Assembly: GCA_033032175.1 (NCBI GenBank)
Contig: CM065325.1
Location: 9,266,930 to 9,330,929 of the forward strand
Source: Saturnia japonica
Taxonomy: Eukaryota; Arthropoda; Insecta; Lepidoptera; Saturniidae
Reading direction: 5' to 3'
Length of the DNA: 64,000 nt
Part shown: positions 46,542 through 59,880 of the stretch, piece after piece
How positions within the stretch are numbered: position 1 is the stretch's first letter
Layout of the letters: each line of letters starts with the position of its first letter
Notes under the pieces: model-generated
Database searches by the model: none
Told to the model about the DNA's origin: nothing
The model's input: only the letters and a program-made list of their open reading frames with translations
Translations under genes and position numbers: made by a program

Positions 46542-49500
46542 ACAGTTTGCTATTGGGAAATAACATTCATGAATATAATACAAAAACAAAAATTTTGATT
46601 ACTATGATTTTCAAATGAGAAGATAGTAATTGCTCGCATCCGCGCCAACTTCACTCACTACTTGACAAAATTGTACTGGCAGCAACGAAAATTTTGACAG
46701 CTATATATCTTCTTAGAGGTAACTCATAGTACACTGTTTGCTCTGTTTCGTTTGTGTTTTATTACACCGGTCCATGACCTAGCTAGTCATTCCACAGAAC
46801 ATTGTATTTGCGATTACGTGTTCCATCATTCCATACTTTGTTTTCATTACAAGAAAAAAAAAACTATTTTATAATAAACAGTAATTTCGATATAGAGCTA
46901 CATATAAGGCAACCGATTTATTTTATATTATTCATTTTATGTATGACGAACCTTTGCTTAGAGAATTCATTTTTAAATCTTTACTAAATTAATAATTTTC
47001 TATAACTTGTAACATTATTTTTTACTTATTATATATTTTTAAGTTTTTATATTATTATAAATCTTTATTTGATATACAATTTACCGTTTATATGACATTA
47101 CAAGTAATCTTTGCTGACGTGTGAAGCAACAATTACGAAAACTATTATTACCTATTCTCTAAATACTTAGATCTTAATTTCAATTATCTTAAAATTAATC
47201 TTAATTTAATTTTCGTGTCCCTTGGTCATACTTCAAAGGAATTAATGAATTTACTCAGTTGTTTTTACTTTTGTTTCGTAGTTCAAATTTAAAATAAGTT
47301 AATGTAATATACAAGAAGTGCTAAGCGAAAGATTGACCCAACAACCAACGCATTTATCTTCTGTTTTCATAATTGTCTAGATAAATGAAAAGGTTCTAAA
47401 GGGTCTTAGTATAGACATTAAAATTATTTTGTTGGGCCTTCATTACACTAAATGCAAAAAGTGTGTGGATTTCTGTGATTCTTAGACAGTTTCTGTATTT
47501 AATATAATTTTATGAGAAGTTAGCACAATTTTTCAATTTTAGTATTATGTGTGTGATAAATTTAGATTTAAGATATTAATTACGACAAAATGTTTATATA
47601 TACATATATATAAACAAATGACCAACGAGGAGTTATTCTCGTTGTACCTTTCTATCCTTAATACTGAAATATATTCAATATAAAGTTTTAATTGTTATTA
47701 ATGTCTATTTTAATAAGTGTTTTATCAAAATATCGTGGAAGTTTTTGAAAGTGTTATAAAGTACGAAACGAAGAAATATTAACCTTGAGAGGCTATTTAG
47801 TTTCCTCTTGGGTGGAATGGGTAGATAGCTATATGCGTTTTTTTAGTATTTAAAATCAATCAATTAAAACATACGAATTTATTGAAAATGAATAAAATTG
47901 TGTATAATACATTTTAATTAATACAATTATGAAAATAAAATAAAAAGTGCGATGATTATTTAAGACTGGAAATTATAATCAGATTAATGATGAATAGTTG
48001 ATTTCTTTTGACTTTTAATAATTTTCAATAAATTGCATTTTTATTATAAGTACCTAAGTTTATTTTATCTATGTTAGTAAACAAATGTTCTGCTCTGATA
48101 GTAATAAGTAAAACATCCTAGACATACTTTATGGTATATGTATGTGTTATTAATTTAAGATTTTTAACTTGCTTTGCCGCAATCCGATATTGATAATATG
48201 TAACAGTTTACTTGGAAGAGTATAGTAGTAGTTATTTGAGTCGTCACCCAAGTGAAAATAAATGGTAATCGTAAAAACACAATTATCAAAACCAGAAAAA
48301 CTATTTTTTGCTAATTGCTTTCCGAGTGATAGACATAGACAGAAAAGAGTGAGTTTATAGGTATATAAACTTCAAAAATGGTTACTTGAACATTCCAAAT
48401 GAAAGGTATTTAGTAAGTGACAAAATAAAATTTATAAACAACCTAGTGATATTACAAAATGTCATTAGATCGTCGGACGAACTGACTAAAAATTTTTTGT
48501 TTAACGGTTAGACATATCCTGGAGATATTTTGAGTCAATACAGTGGTAGCTCTCGGAGAGTTAATAATATGTTTCCAATATTTTCCTGCAAATCATCCAA
48601 TTAGGATTCAAATTATGAAGAAGATACTCAATACGATAAGCTCTTTAAAAATAAAGAATTAGATAGATACACTATTCAGTGAATAGAAAGAGAGACGAAG
48701 GTCTAATTTCACTGTCTCGTTAAAGGATTTTTGAGCGAAGCTTGCTGAAAGATTCCCTCGGTATTTTAAATTACCGGATTTAGCAACTTTGAATTCTTCG
48801 TAGTAACACTGGGTCGTGGTTGTCCAATCTGTTTTTTATCAACATAGAACTACGATTATAGTTATTCATTGAATTGTGATAATTAAATTAACTATTTTAT
48901 CAATATTTTCTTGTGACTGTTGGTGTGACTAGTCATTTGAATCTATTGTTTTAGGAGAATTTAAGAGTGCGCCAAATTTATATCTAAAAAATCTGGTTAC
49001 ACTAAAACGCTTCTCTTTAACGTCAAGTCGTGTCGTACAGTCGTACTATCAATCGATTGTTCGTTTAATTTTAGAACGCATCGTAAGTCAATTTTTAAAC
49101 GCGTCTGTACTTTGTATGTTGTCGTTGCCAGGGGAATTCGCGTTGCACCTAGAAATCTGAAAAGATAGAATGAACTTTGATGTTGTCTCTGCTAGAGAAT
49201 TCACGAGAAATCTTAAATGGTAATTGTCTCGGTTCAGAGAAATTGTAGATTCGAGAACTTGTATTTTTTTTTTAAGTAATTACTATAAAAAAGATTATGA
49301 CGGTGTCTCTGGACTCCGATCTCAGATTGTCCTAAAATTATAATAATAGCAATAATATTTTTTTATTATCTGGGGAACGGCGAATTATAGAAGGTAAATG
49401 AAAACTAAAGTTTTTTTTATAGTCTGACATTATATGATTAATGTATCTACTGCCTAAGACGGACCTAGATTATAATATGTACATAGTTTCTAGTACACAT

Positions 49501-49640
49501 TGTTTTATAACGTCTATGACGTTATCGGTGCTCTTGTCAATCATGTAATGCAAAAATAAATATTTTTATAAAGAAACTTATTCTTTTTTCCCCTTGAAAG
49601 TAAGGTAATTAATAAACATTAATATATTTTATGAATATAA
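46542..49640. other. Helicase 3' UTR and AT-rich intergenic DNA
   Basis: The first AATAAA after the helicase stop is at 46873-46878, 332 nt downstream, a plausible polyadenylation signal; another sits near 49554. No coding frame, terminal repeat or shared repeat was recognised in this 3.1 kb. It may include a long 3' UTR. Confidence 0.35.
46873..46878 (+). terminator. Candidate polyadenylation signal of the helicase gene
   Basis: AATAAA, the first in the downstream region. AT-rich DNA makes chance matches common, so support is weak. Confidence 0.3.
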
Positions 49641-49644
49641 TGTC

Positions 49645-49850
49645 AATGATAGCTCCTGAGTGGTGGTAGCGTGTACGAACACCGTTTCAATCGACCGGAG
49701 TTCGAATTCCAGCAATGAACCTGATTTTTCGGTGAAGGAAAACATCATGATAAAACCATAGCATTGCGGTTAAGGAGTATTTCTTATTATCTGTCTGGTT
49801 AATGTTAAAAAGGCCGGCTGCCTTTACCAGTGCGTTATTAAATAACATAG
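49645..49850 (+). repeat. tRNA-derived SINE
   Basis: TAGCTCCTGAGTGGTGGTAG gives an A box, and GAGTTCGAATTCC about 40 bases on is a B box. The head continues into a body (TCGGTGAAGGAAAACATC...AAAAAGGCCGGCTGCC) seen in moth SINEs as I recall them. No cloverleaf, so not a tRNA gene. Confidence 0.65.
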
Positions 49851-49914
49851 GTAATATTTAGTATAGTAGGGGAAAATTAATAAATGGAAATTCATAACTA
49901 CCCTATTCGAAGCA

Positions 49915-50265
49915 CACTCCGGTACATAGGTTCTAGAAGGGAACTTTTGTATTTTTTTTTTGCTAGTTAGTCTTAGAATAAAATTGACAGATGGTTAAAT
50001 TAATATACGCATGATTTTTTACTCCTTTCAGAATAACATACATATTGAACTTAGATCCAATTTTCAACGGATAAGGAATTGGGTATTATACCTTTATCGC
50101 TATTGGCAAAAAGCCCAATCCGAGGTTCGGCCACTTTACCACCCATGAACTTGTTACCTCACCTTCATGACAGTGCGTCAAGCGCTCGCCCCAAGCACGG
50201 TGAAACTGTGAAAGTCTTCTGAATATTCTGAGGCTTCATGGCCCTTACGGCTATCTTTGTAGTCA
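49915..50265 (+). repeat. LINE 3' UTR block, solitary copy
   Basis: ACATAGGTTCTAGAAGGGAA...CCGAGGTTCGGCCACTTTACC...GCGCTCGCCCCAAGCACGG matches 40845-41165 and, inverted, 14090-14465. No associated ORF. Confidence 0.55.
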
Positions 50266-50549
50266 TTTAGAAAAATAGAGCAACGCATTCCTGCTTGAAA
50301 CGTAGAATAAGTAGTTGATATTCTCGCTCATGCTATCGGATCGTGAAGACCACAATTAATAAGTTGAGACACTTCCTGGACGCCGCAACGTCTCGCTGAG
50401 TAATTACAATACCATCCTCAAGGTGAAAACTTTCCACTGCTTTCTACCAAGCTCCTGTATGTAGTGTCACTACATATTTTGTACTGTTTTATACATCTTG
50501 TGATAATTGCCGGGCCAGTGGAATGTCCCAGTGAGTCGGAACCAGATGC

Positions 50550-53518
50550 CGCATAATTCACGATGAGTCGGAACTGTCCGCAGTGAGTCGGGGTGGTGCT
50601 GCAAAAATTGAAAAACTGTCTAAAGAATTTAAATCAACTATAACCGATCTGTCAACCGAATTCAGAACTCTCAGAGATGAATTATCATCAATAAATGAAT
50701 CAATGGGGTTTATTAACGCGAAATATGAAGAATTTGATACACGAATTATTACGAATATAGAAGCTGACTTAAAAGTATTGTCGACTAAGTCGGTACATGT
50801 AGCTGAGCTAAAATGTAAGACTATTTCAATATAAAATGATAATAAAGACCGTGAACAACGGGCCCGCATTTTTAATGTTGAAATTTATGGAATACCCGAA
50901 AAAAAAACGAAAATTTTGTTTGAATTGATTAAAAACATTGCTGACCGCACCGAATTCAAATGGAATCCCTAATATGACATTGATTTTGTAGAGTTATACC
51001 GAGGAATGTGGAAAATTCTAAGAAAATTAAACCAATTGTAATTCGTTTTTTGGCTCGTTGGAGGAAGGATTAGTTTTATACACATGTTAGAAAACTTAAT
51101 CTTAAAGGTAGATAAAGATAAAGATATTTTACGCCGTCGTGAAGATTATTGTTTCATTCTAGGAGACTTTAATATATTATCTGGTGCAAATTGGACCACG
51201 GTTAGCTCTTATAGTAAATTAGATGTAAATAGTAGCAATGATTCGCTTATACATGGACTTGACACATTTCTAAATTTTTCGAATTTGAGACAATATAATT
51301 CTATCCCTAACTCTAATGGCAGACAACTAGATTTAAACTTTGGTAATGCTGTTTGTATTGTTAACAGAACGAAATCCCTTTGATCACTGAAGATACCCAT
51401 CACCCAGCACTAGATACAAAATTTATGTATCCTGTTTCTCGCGTGGTACAATTATTTAAGGTTGCCAATTATGATGATATTCATCATAATGAGTTTTTCA
51501 AATTGCCGCCATAGAAAAGGGAGGATCCTCCGGCCAAACGGGTGCTATGCCTGGCGGGCAGCTGCCCAACGGTTGTTTTTTTGAACTGACTACACTGTTA
51601 GCCTTAGGGGCCCTATCCAAAAACAGAGCCACTGCGGCTTTTACAGCTGCACCGGACTTGAGCCCAACGGTTGTAGTCGGGTTCTTGTATATATACTCAA
51701 TTGTTGAGTTAATTTCTATAGCGCGATGTAGGATGCGTCGTATGTGGCTCGATAGATGTCGTTATGTAGATGCGTCAGTTCTGGCGAGAGATGTCGCTAC
51801 ACTCTCGATATCCTGTTTGGTATTCTTATTCTTTAATAAAAATCATTTCAGAAAAATTAAAATTTCTTAAAAAATGGATAACTTACCAGAGTTTATGTGA
51901 CTATGAAACCTTCTGCGTACTACGGGATCGTCAAAAGCGTGTTCAGCTTGAATGTTATAATAAGTATATTACAGATTGCGAAAAGAAAATTAAATATAAT
52001 AGTAAATATTTTTAGTTGTTTGTGAAATCAAAAGGGTTTCGGGTGTTTTGCCTGATACTATGTATTACGATGATTCGTCTTCTTCTGATGATACGGAAAT
52101 GTGTAATTTATTTAATAGTTATTTTCATTCCACTTTTATTCATGAGTCATTGAGTGTCACTGGTGATGATATCAATTTTTTTTAAATAAGACAATGCTTC
52201 AAAACACAACTTTCATTGCATTCAGTAAACTTTTTGGCAGATATAATTTGAAACTATTTAAAACCTTTATATATAAATAAAGGTTCTGGACTCGATAGAT
52301 TGCCTCCAATATTTCTCATATCATGTCATCGGAGTTTAGCTGATCCGATTTCTTTTTTGTTTGATAAATCTTTCACATCTGGAGTTATGCCTGATGTGTG
52401 GAAGAGATCATATGTGGTTCCTGTATTTAAATCAGGAGATAGACATAATATTATAAACTATAGACAGATCTCGAAGTTGTGTATAATAGCAAAATTATTT
52501 ATGATACTATTTGTCCTACTCTTAGAGCTTTAATGGCCAACAGCATGGTTTTTTAAATAAAAAATCAATCGAGTCAAACTTATGTGAGTTTGTTCACCGA
52601 AATTGCACTTGCTATGAACCAGAGTCTCCAGGTGGATGTAGTGTATACCGAGTGTATTCCAAAGCTTTTGATAAATATCCCACTCAGTAATTGTCAGTAA
52701 AGTGGAAGAAGTTGTATACATTGCGATCTCCTTCGATGGTTAATTTCTTATTTGCGAGATAGAAGTCATGCTGTGGTAATTAAAGGTTTTAGCTCTTCTT
52801 ATGTTCCCGTCACATCAGGTGTACCTCAGGGCTCGCATCTCGGACCTCTTTTATTTAATTTATTTATAAATGACATTCTCCCTATATTTGTTAACTCAAA
52901 CATCCTACTATACGCCGATGACATAAAAACATTTAGGATTATTAAGTCACCATCTGATTGCTTGTTACTTCAGAATGATCTTGGGTGTCTTCTTATTGTA
53001 ACGAAAAATTTCTCTATCTTAATGTTGACAAGTGCAATACAATTTCTTTCTCTAGAAGTAATAGGACCTTTTGTTTACGAATGTCACCTCAATAACAATA
53101 TTTTCAAACGAGTGACAGAGGTCCGAGACATGGGTGTATGTATATCTTGATCATAAATTGAGTTTTAATAATCACATCAATATTACGGTTGCGAATGCGT
53201 ATAGAATACCCGGCTTCGTACTCAGGACTAGGAGGGACTTTAAGCATCCATCTACTCTTATGCTTTTGTATAACGCTTTAGTCCGTTCTCTATTTGAATA
53301 TGGCTCAATCGTTTGGAATCCACAGTATGATAAATATATTAGTCAGATAGAAGGCATCCAGAGAAGATTATGAAGAAGATGTTTATATGTAATTTATTGG
53401 AACTACCTGTACCAGTTCTGTCCACACTTGCAGGTCGTTGAAAACAGAGATATCAACTATTTTTATTTAAATTACTCAAAAATTATATTGACTCCCCATT
53501 CCTTGTTCCCAAACAAGA
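50550..53518 (+). mobile_element. Non-LTR retrotransposon with ORF1, endonuclease and reverse-transcriptase remnants
   Basis: In order: an ORF1-like coiled-coil (50583-50834; KIEKLSKEFKSTITDLSTEF), an apurinic-type endonuclease tail (51084-51383; YCFILGDFNI and RQLDLNFGNAV), a linker (51880-52015; WITYQSLCDYETFCVLRDRQ), then reverse transcriptase (52300-53370; MPDVWKRSYVVPVFKSGD, VTSGVPQGSHLGPLLFNLF, LLYADDIKTF with YADD intact, LDHKLSFNNHI, FEYGSIVWNPQY). Numerous stops and shifts. This order is that of Jockey/CR1-type LINEs. A foreign insertion splits endonuclease from reverse transcriptase. Confidence 0.75.
51485..51845 (+). repeat. Insertion splitting the LINE
   Basis: Between endonuclease and linker is a GC-richer segment starting AGGATCCTCCGGCCAAACGG. 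It contains CCTTAGGGGCCCTATCC...CCACTGCGGCTTTTACAGC (51601-51652), matching the 3' UTR block inside the Jockey-like element at about 14100-14170. The rest (51670-51840) is unrecognised. Confidence 0.45.
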
Positions 53519-53790
53519 TATGAGTCATTTATATTTTTTATTACTTTATATAATTTTAAGTCATCCGCAAATAGTAAACATTTAGTGTGTTTGTTATAAC
53601 AAGTGATATCATTAATAAATATTAAAAATAGTAATGGTCCTAAATGGGAACCTTTCGGAACTCCTGATGATGCGTAAAAAGGACCAGAAGTGTACCCGTG
53701 CACCACGACTCATTGAACCCGATGCTCTAAATAAGATTGTAACCATTTTAAAATAAGTCCATGAATTCCGAATTGTTTAATATTGGTCAA
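53519..53790 (-). pseudogene. Minus-strand LINE reverse-transcriptase fragment
   Basis: Encodes GIHGLILKWLQSYLEHR, then SGVPKGSHLGPLLFLIFIND and CLLFADDLKLYKVI with the catalytic ADD present. It abuts the plus-strand LINE tail to tail. Its sequence differs enough from that LINE that a 5' inversion of the same copy is unlikely. Confidence 0.6.
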
Positions 53791-53967
53791 CTCTAATTAA
53801 AACGTGGCTTTCTTATTAATTCTTATAGACATTAAGAAAAAGCGAAGGAAACAAAGCACATAGTTAATATACCCGTCTCGCGAGTTTTTGATTCGTTATG
53901 TGAAAATTTCGCATTGCTTTACATATATTTGGATATTTATTAAATTATTAAAATTGAAGGGTCTGTT

Positions 53968-54450
53968 TGTGATTTCAAAATAACAGCTTTTACTAAATGC
54001 GTATGAAAGTATATACGATAACAATAACAGAAAACCAATTTTTAAAATTTTGTCTGTCTGTACTTATGTTTGTTGCGGTAGTCTCCGAAACGGTTGGACC
54101 TATTTTCACTGGACTTTCACTGATAGATATCTGATGTTATAAGAATTAACTAAGACTACTTTTATTTAAGACAAAGAATTAGGGTTCCGTACAAAAAAAA
54201 TGGTCATGGTGAATAAATCGGACGCTTAAATGGCTTACGCTGAGATAACCATAAGAGATATAGAAAATTAATGAAAGACGTAATTGTAAACATTACAAAG
54301 ACCTATAAAAAAGTCAGCGAGAATATACGTCTATCTTCTAAGGAACACCCACAATAAGCATTTTTGTCTTTAAAATAGCCGGTAGCGGGGAGCAAGATTC
54401 GCGTGGGCATTCTGTAGTCCACATGAGCGAAACCGGGGGCACAGCTAGGA
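53968..54450 (-). repeat. ACTAGCTGTGCCCG-family repeat, copy 4
   Basis: Inverted relative to copies 2 and 3: on the + strand it begins AATAACAGCTTTTACTAAAT and ends CGAAACCGGGGGCACAGCTA. It provides the uninterrupted junction showing where copy 1 was opened. Confidence 0.7.
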
Positions 54451-54699
54451 TTCAATAAATTGTACATAATTTTATAGTTACCAAAACTGAAAAAAATCTA
54501 ATCTTGATTTTCGTTCGAAAATCTAAGTTAAATCATTAATTCATTGGATTGTTTCAATACTATGAATCGATTTAAAGAATTGTTTTTTTTTCCTAAAGGT
54601 CGATTCTTCTTCTTCTTCTTCCTAACTTGGCAACCGGTCCTCTTTAATGAAGACCATTACAGCTATTTTCAAGTGAATTATAGTACGATTTAGTATTCT

Positions 54700-54935
54700 A
54701 ACAAGATGGTGGCTCCCATGTTAGATCTTTCTAAGAAAGATTTTGTGGGATCTCAGAATGAATGCTTTTAGCTTATATTTATAATCCACTTCCCCTATGC
54801 ACAAAAACCAAACTATATGACATAAAACGCCACCAAAATTACATAATATAGGGTCGAAAACCTAAGTTATTGAATTAAAAATAAAAACCACATCATGTCA
54901 CTTCAAGATCCCGCCAAAAACTCCATTCCATTCTT
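54700..54935 (+). repeat. Dispersed repeat, copy c
   Basis: TCTAACAAGATGGTGGCTCC...TAATCCACTTCCCCTATGCA...CGCCACCAAAATTACATAAT aligns with 26105-26345 and 24735-24895. A TCTTCTTCTTCTTC run lies about 100 bp upstream in both copies b and c, so the repeat may extend further left. Confidence 0.55.
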
Positions 54936-55034
54936 CTATCTTCAAATATGATTATTCTATCTTCTTTCTCAGATTGCCACCACCTACTTGGTTATTTGTC
55001 TATGATCTCTACTTCACAAATGTCGAGTCCAGGG

Positions 55035-55484
55035 TAGTACTGAACGTTTTGTTCAGAAACGGTTTTAATAACCAGTTCTTTTAAGTAAAACGAACGAACT
55101 GTTTCTCTATTCAACGAAAACAAGTTTCAAAACGAATGAGACCATTTTATGATAGAACAGATCTATATTTATTTTTTTATGGACTATAATTGAATGAACA
55201 GTAAACGGTTGCAAGAAACTAGTTTAAATTTTAAGGGACGTGTAAGACGCTTATTTCTAACCTGAAACAATACAAATTTGGTTGTCTATTAAAAACGAAA
55301 ACGAAAGAACGAATAAAAACTGGTTTTTCGTTAAACGTCAAATGTTCGTTTTTTCAGTTGGTACAGTTTGTTCTCCAGCTTAAGGAAAAAAGCGTTTTTT
55401 TATTATCTGGTTCTAAGAATGGTTCCTTGAGTGTAAAAAAGCGTTTCGTTTCGTTTTACGAAAAAACAGAAACGACCAGCACTA
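55035..55484. mobile_element. hAT-type MITE, 450 bp, with perfect 8-bp target duplication
   Basis: GTCCAGGG lies at 55027-55034 and 55485-55492. The ends are TAGTACTGAACGTTTTGTTC (left) and, inverted, TAGTGCTGGTCGTTTCTGTT (right). The interior is full of AACGAAA/TTCGTTT words. The 135-codon open frame from 55358 crosses the right edge and is not considered real. Confidence 0.75.
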
Positions 55485-56299
55485 GTCCAGGGTCTTCAGA
55501 TTGGGGTATTTTTCCCCTTCTTTGGGAAAATATTGTCCCTAGGGAAATTTTGGAAAACGAAAATGATGGGGAAATTTTTGGGAAAGAAAATTTTGACACC
55601 GGGAAAAATTTGGGGAAGAACTTTATCTGTATAATCTTACTACTAACTACTATGTCTACTCAGAGTTCACAACCTAAAGCGTGGCAATTATATTACTTTC
55701 AACATCGGAATTATCGTATTTCCCTGTATTGGACCAATACTATCATACTTCAATTTCTGCTCTAGAGGACCTATTTTTTGAATTCTTATGTTAAAATTAT
55801 CATATTTTTTATAATTTGCTATCGTACGCGGGCATGCAATTGTCGTAAATGTACGATACGTACGGTTGTAAATCCTGCTTCTGCTAATGCCATCTCTTAT
55901 ATTCCAATTCAAATTTCACATAACGTTTTTAAAATATTTACTGTTTTTTTAATAACTAGTTTTTATTACAGCAACGAGCAATGTAATGCATTGTTCCTAC
56001 GCTATGTATAACAAATTATTAAAGACAATATTATTCTATTGTCAGCAATCCTTTATTATTGTTAATAATGGCAATAGTCAGCCGGCGCGACGTTACTGGA
56101 ACGTGCGAATAAGTAAGCATTATTTAGGTAGCTGTGATGTATTGTATATTTCTTTGCACACGCCACTCATACGTCAGTCGTGTCAGCTGGCCGTACAAGC
56201 GTGTGGCGACAAATACGGACCTTGCAGTGCAGTAAATAATATTTGTAAAATATCGATTGGAAAAATTAGTGAGTTTAAATCTGCAAACAGATAATAAAA

Positions 56300-56982
56300 T
56301 TTCCGAAGATTTGCTATGAGCTGATAGTGAATTTGTGTACACCGATTAAAACCACCAGTAAAACATTCACTGAATTAACAAATATGGTCAAAAGCCATTT
56401 GTAACCTAAGCCAAGTATACTGGCTGAAAGATAGAAATTTCGACAACGGAACCAGAAGGAGGGTGAAAAAATATCACAATGTGTCGCAACATAAAAAACA
56501 TGTCAAAAACGTGCGAATTTGGAAACTGGTTAGAAGATACCTTGCGGGATCAATTATTTTGCGGGTTGAACTCTGAAACCATACATCAACGACTTTTTGC
56601 CGAGGACAAGATGGACTTCGGAAAAGCTTACTATCTGGATATCAGTTTGGAAGCGGCAGAGAGGGACGCGGCTTTGATTGAAGACCATAAAGAGGGACGC
56701 AGCTGTATAAACATAGATTGTCAGGAGATCGTGAGGAAAGGGCGCACACCGGTGCCACGGAACGGGAATGAGACTGCCACGGCGGTGTCGGTGACGGGAG
56801 CGGGGCAATCGTGTGTAGCTTGCGGGGAGTGGCCGACGAGCACAGCGCCGGCCCAGGGCCTCCGGTGTCGAGCATGCGGAGTACCTCATGACATGAAGCG
56901 ATGTCGGTTTGCGCGCTACTTTTGTAAGATGTGCAACCAGCAAGGGCACTTGCGTCGGGTATGTCCACATGTTACGCGCTAA
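56300..56982 (+). pseudogene. gypsy gag remnant with CCHC knuckle
   Basis: Broken 5' part, then an open frame from 56479 with LRDQLFCGLNSETIHQRLFA followed by AYYLDISLEAAERDA, a gag segment of the kind seen in retrotransposons annotated as K02A2.6-like. It ends with a CRACGVPHDMKRCRFARYFC region and a CX2CX4HX4C knuckle (CKMCNQQGHLRRVC). Stops lie upstream in 56300-56480. Confidence 0.65.
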
Positions 56983-57059
56983 CATCGGGTGTGTGAGGTG
57001 ATTCCGAGCCAGCCTGATGACCTAGGAAGCGAGGGCAGTGACGAGGTGATTATTGAAAA

Positions 57060-59880
57060 CTTTAATCAACTCAATTTATCATGTTTGCCTCCTATACTGT
57101 TAACATTGAAGGTGCACGGCAGAGATGTCGTTATGGAATGTGACTAGGGCAGTGCCGTTTCGTGTATTAATTCTACCATGTACTATAAGTGTTTTAATGA
57201 TTTGAAATTAAACACGTGTAGTTTAGTGCTAAGATATTATACGGGGGAATTAATACGACCTATGGGGGTAATCGAACCAGCCGTAGAATATAAAAACAGA
57301 ACTAAATGTTTGGAGTTATTTGTGTTACCTGATGCGAAATGATCTCTGTTAGGCCAACAGCGGTTATCGGAATTGAAGATACAATTACCTACATTAGAAT
57401 ATAATTTACTTAATAATATAGACGATAAGATTTTTGATTTGAAGGAATTCAGTTCCAGATATTGTGAAGTGTTTGCGGACGGGTTGGACCGCTTCACTGG
57501 CGGTACCGTGAGCATAAAAGTGCGGGTGGGCGCGCGGCTTGTATTCATGCGTGCGCGACCGCTTGCTTACGCGCTGCGGGAACCGGTGGAGCGCACGCTC
57601 AGCCAGCTGGTGCGTGACGGCATAATCACTCCCGTTGATCGGTCTGACTGGGCTACGCCTATCGTACCAGTGGTTAAGAAAGACGGTAACATTAGAATTT
57701 GTACTGATTATAAGGTGCTAAATAAGGTCATTGAGGTTGACCGTTACCCGTTACCTCGTATGGAGGACTTATTGGCTCGCTTAGGTAGTGGAGAGAGATT
57801 TAGTAAAATAGATTTGTCACAGGTCTAAGCTCAGTTTGAGTTGGACGATTTAAAAAAAATACACTGTCATCAATACACATAAGGGTTTATTTATGTATAA
57901 TCGTTTGGTTTTCAGTCTCGCATCCAGCCCGGGTGTTTTTCAAAAGCGACTGGAGCAATTGCTTGCAGACTTACCAGTTGTAGGTGTTATGCCTAGATGA
58001 CATCATTATTACTGGAAAAAATACTTCTAAACATATAAATAACTTAAACAGGGTGTTTGATAGAATAAGATCACACAGTTTAAGAGTTAAAAAAGAAAAA
58101 TGTACATTCTTTGCAGAGTCTTTTAGCGCCTTTGTACAATGTTTTGAGAGCTAACGTTAAATTTATTTGGAATGAAGAATGTGAAGCCCCTTTTTGATCA
58201 TATTAAACGTAGCTTGAGCGGTAGCGAAGTCCTGGTCCACAACTCTCCAGAGTTACCGTTAGTGCTTACAGCGGATGAAAGTGCGGTGGGCGTTTGGGCA
58301 GTGGTATCACATATTACACCAGATGGTGAGCACCCGGTAGCATACGCGTCGCGGTCACTAATTCCCGCCGAGCGTGTTATGCACAGATAGATAAGGAGGC
58401 TTTAGCAATTGTTTATGGAATCCGAAAAATAGGCCGTTAACATATATTTTTGGAAATAAAGTAGGTATATCCGATATGGCGGCCACGCGGATACAGAGGT
58501 GGGTCGTTTTACTATCTGGATATAATTATAATATAGAATATGTTGCATCGGACAAGAATTGTGCCGACGCGTTATCGCGACTTCCGGTAACCTGTACCGA
58601 TAGCAAAATAAAGAGAGAAGTATCTTATGTTAATTTTGTGGAACGATTTTTACATATAACGACTAATGATGTAAGAATCGCTACTACGAGGGATCCTGTT
58701 ATGAGTAGGGTAGTAAGTTACCTTCGAACGGGTTGGCCGACGATATGTCCGGAAGACACAATTTAACCTTATTATAATAAGCGCAATGAGTTGTATCTAG
58801 AACGTGATTGTGTAATGTGTGGATATCCCATAATCGTACCACCAATACTTTGAGAAACTGTGTTAAAATAGTTACACTCAGGTCATATGGGTATAGTGAA
58901 AACTAAAGGCACAGCCCGAAGTTACGTGTAGTGGCCCGATATTGATATAGATTTAGAGCAGGTATGCAAGCAGTGTGAAACTTGTGTTGCAGAATCACAA
59001 GCCCCTCCTCGTTCTCCGCCGCAACCTTGGCCTTATCATATTCAACCGTGTCTAGGATCCATTTATATTTTTTGGGCCCTTATAATAGTAGAATGTTTTT
59101 GGTTCTCGTTGATTCTAGTTCCAAGTGGCTCCAATTTTTGAAATGCCAAAAACAAATGCTTTGGACTACCGACTGAAATGGTGTCAGACCAAGAACCACC
59201 ATTCACGAGTCTGGCATTAAAAAAAATTTAACCGTTAATGGAATCCGTCAGTCTTTTTCACCGGTGTACCATCCATCATCCAATAGTGCCGCTGAGAATG
59301 CGGTTAAATTATGTAAGCAAATGATTAAGAAAGCATATAGGGGTTCAGTAGACGTGGATGCCGCACTACAGACTTTTCTATTAGCTTATAGAAATAGTAT
59401 TCATAGTACTACTGGTGAAAGCCCAGCGCTGTTACTCCAACATCGGTTTTTACGTTCTCGTCTCGATTTATTACGTGGCAGATGCGCTCTCGATGACCAT
59501 ATTAGGGATTCACAAGTATGACAAACAAGAAAATGTAATGTGTGGTTTTATGAAACCAAGGTAAAAGTGAAACTTTTTTTCACATTAACTAACAAAAACA
59601 AACGAAATAGCGAGCGCCTTTCACTTTATCTCTACTCCGCGGCCGACCGTCACGCTACATGTAACACACAGACCAAAAAGTTTGAGACAATCTAATAAAA
59701 GTTTCACTTTAAAAAAACGCAGGCGGAATACCGCGGATTTTAAATGAAGGCGAGGAGGTTTGGATGAGACAAATGGGTTCGAGGTACAAAAACTGAGAGG
59801 GAAGGTACGCGAAAGTACGTGTGGACGCGGGTAATGCTCGGCTTTCGCGAAGACATGTTGATCAATTGAAACGTAGATCT
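57060..59880 (+). pseudogene. gypsy pol remnant (protease, RT, RNase H, integrase)
   Basis: The protease has MECD*GSAVS, with a stop replacing a residue in the active-site motif. RT: 57373-57828 is open through TPVDRSDWATPIVPVVKKDG and RYPLPRMEDLLARLGSG, and stops in LSQV*AQFELDD; CLDDIIIT near 57990 is the active site in a shifted frame. RNase H: TADESAVGVWAVVSHIT (58172-58390) and NIEYVASDKNCADALSRLPV. Integrase: HMGIVKTK...CKQCETC finger, VSDQEPPF and a C-terminal YHPSSNSAAENAVKLCKQ block (59264-59521) with the catalytic Glu. Many stops and shifts; inactive. Confidence 0.75.

Noticed and set aside
53476..53790. 5' inversion (twin priming) of the plus-strand LINE
   Set aside because: The minus-strand reverse-transcriptase segment overlaps in function with, but differs clearly from, the plus-strand copy, so it is a separate element.
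55358..55765. 135-codon open frame
   Set aside because: It crosses the edge of the hAT MITE at 55484 and is biased by the AACGAAA/TTCGTTT words.
56554..56985. 143-codon minus-strand open frame
   Set aside because: Antisense shadow of the gypsy gag with its CCHC knuckle.
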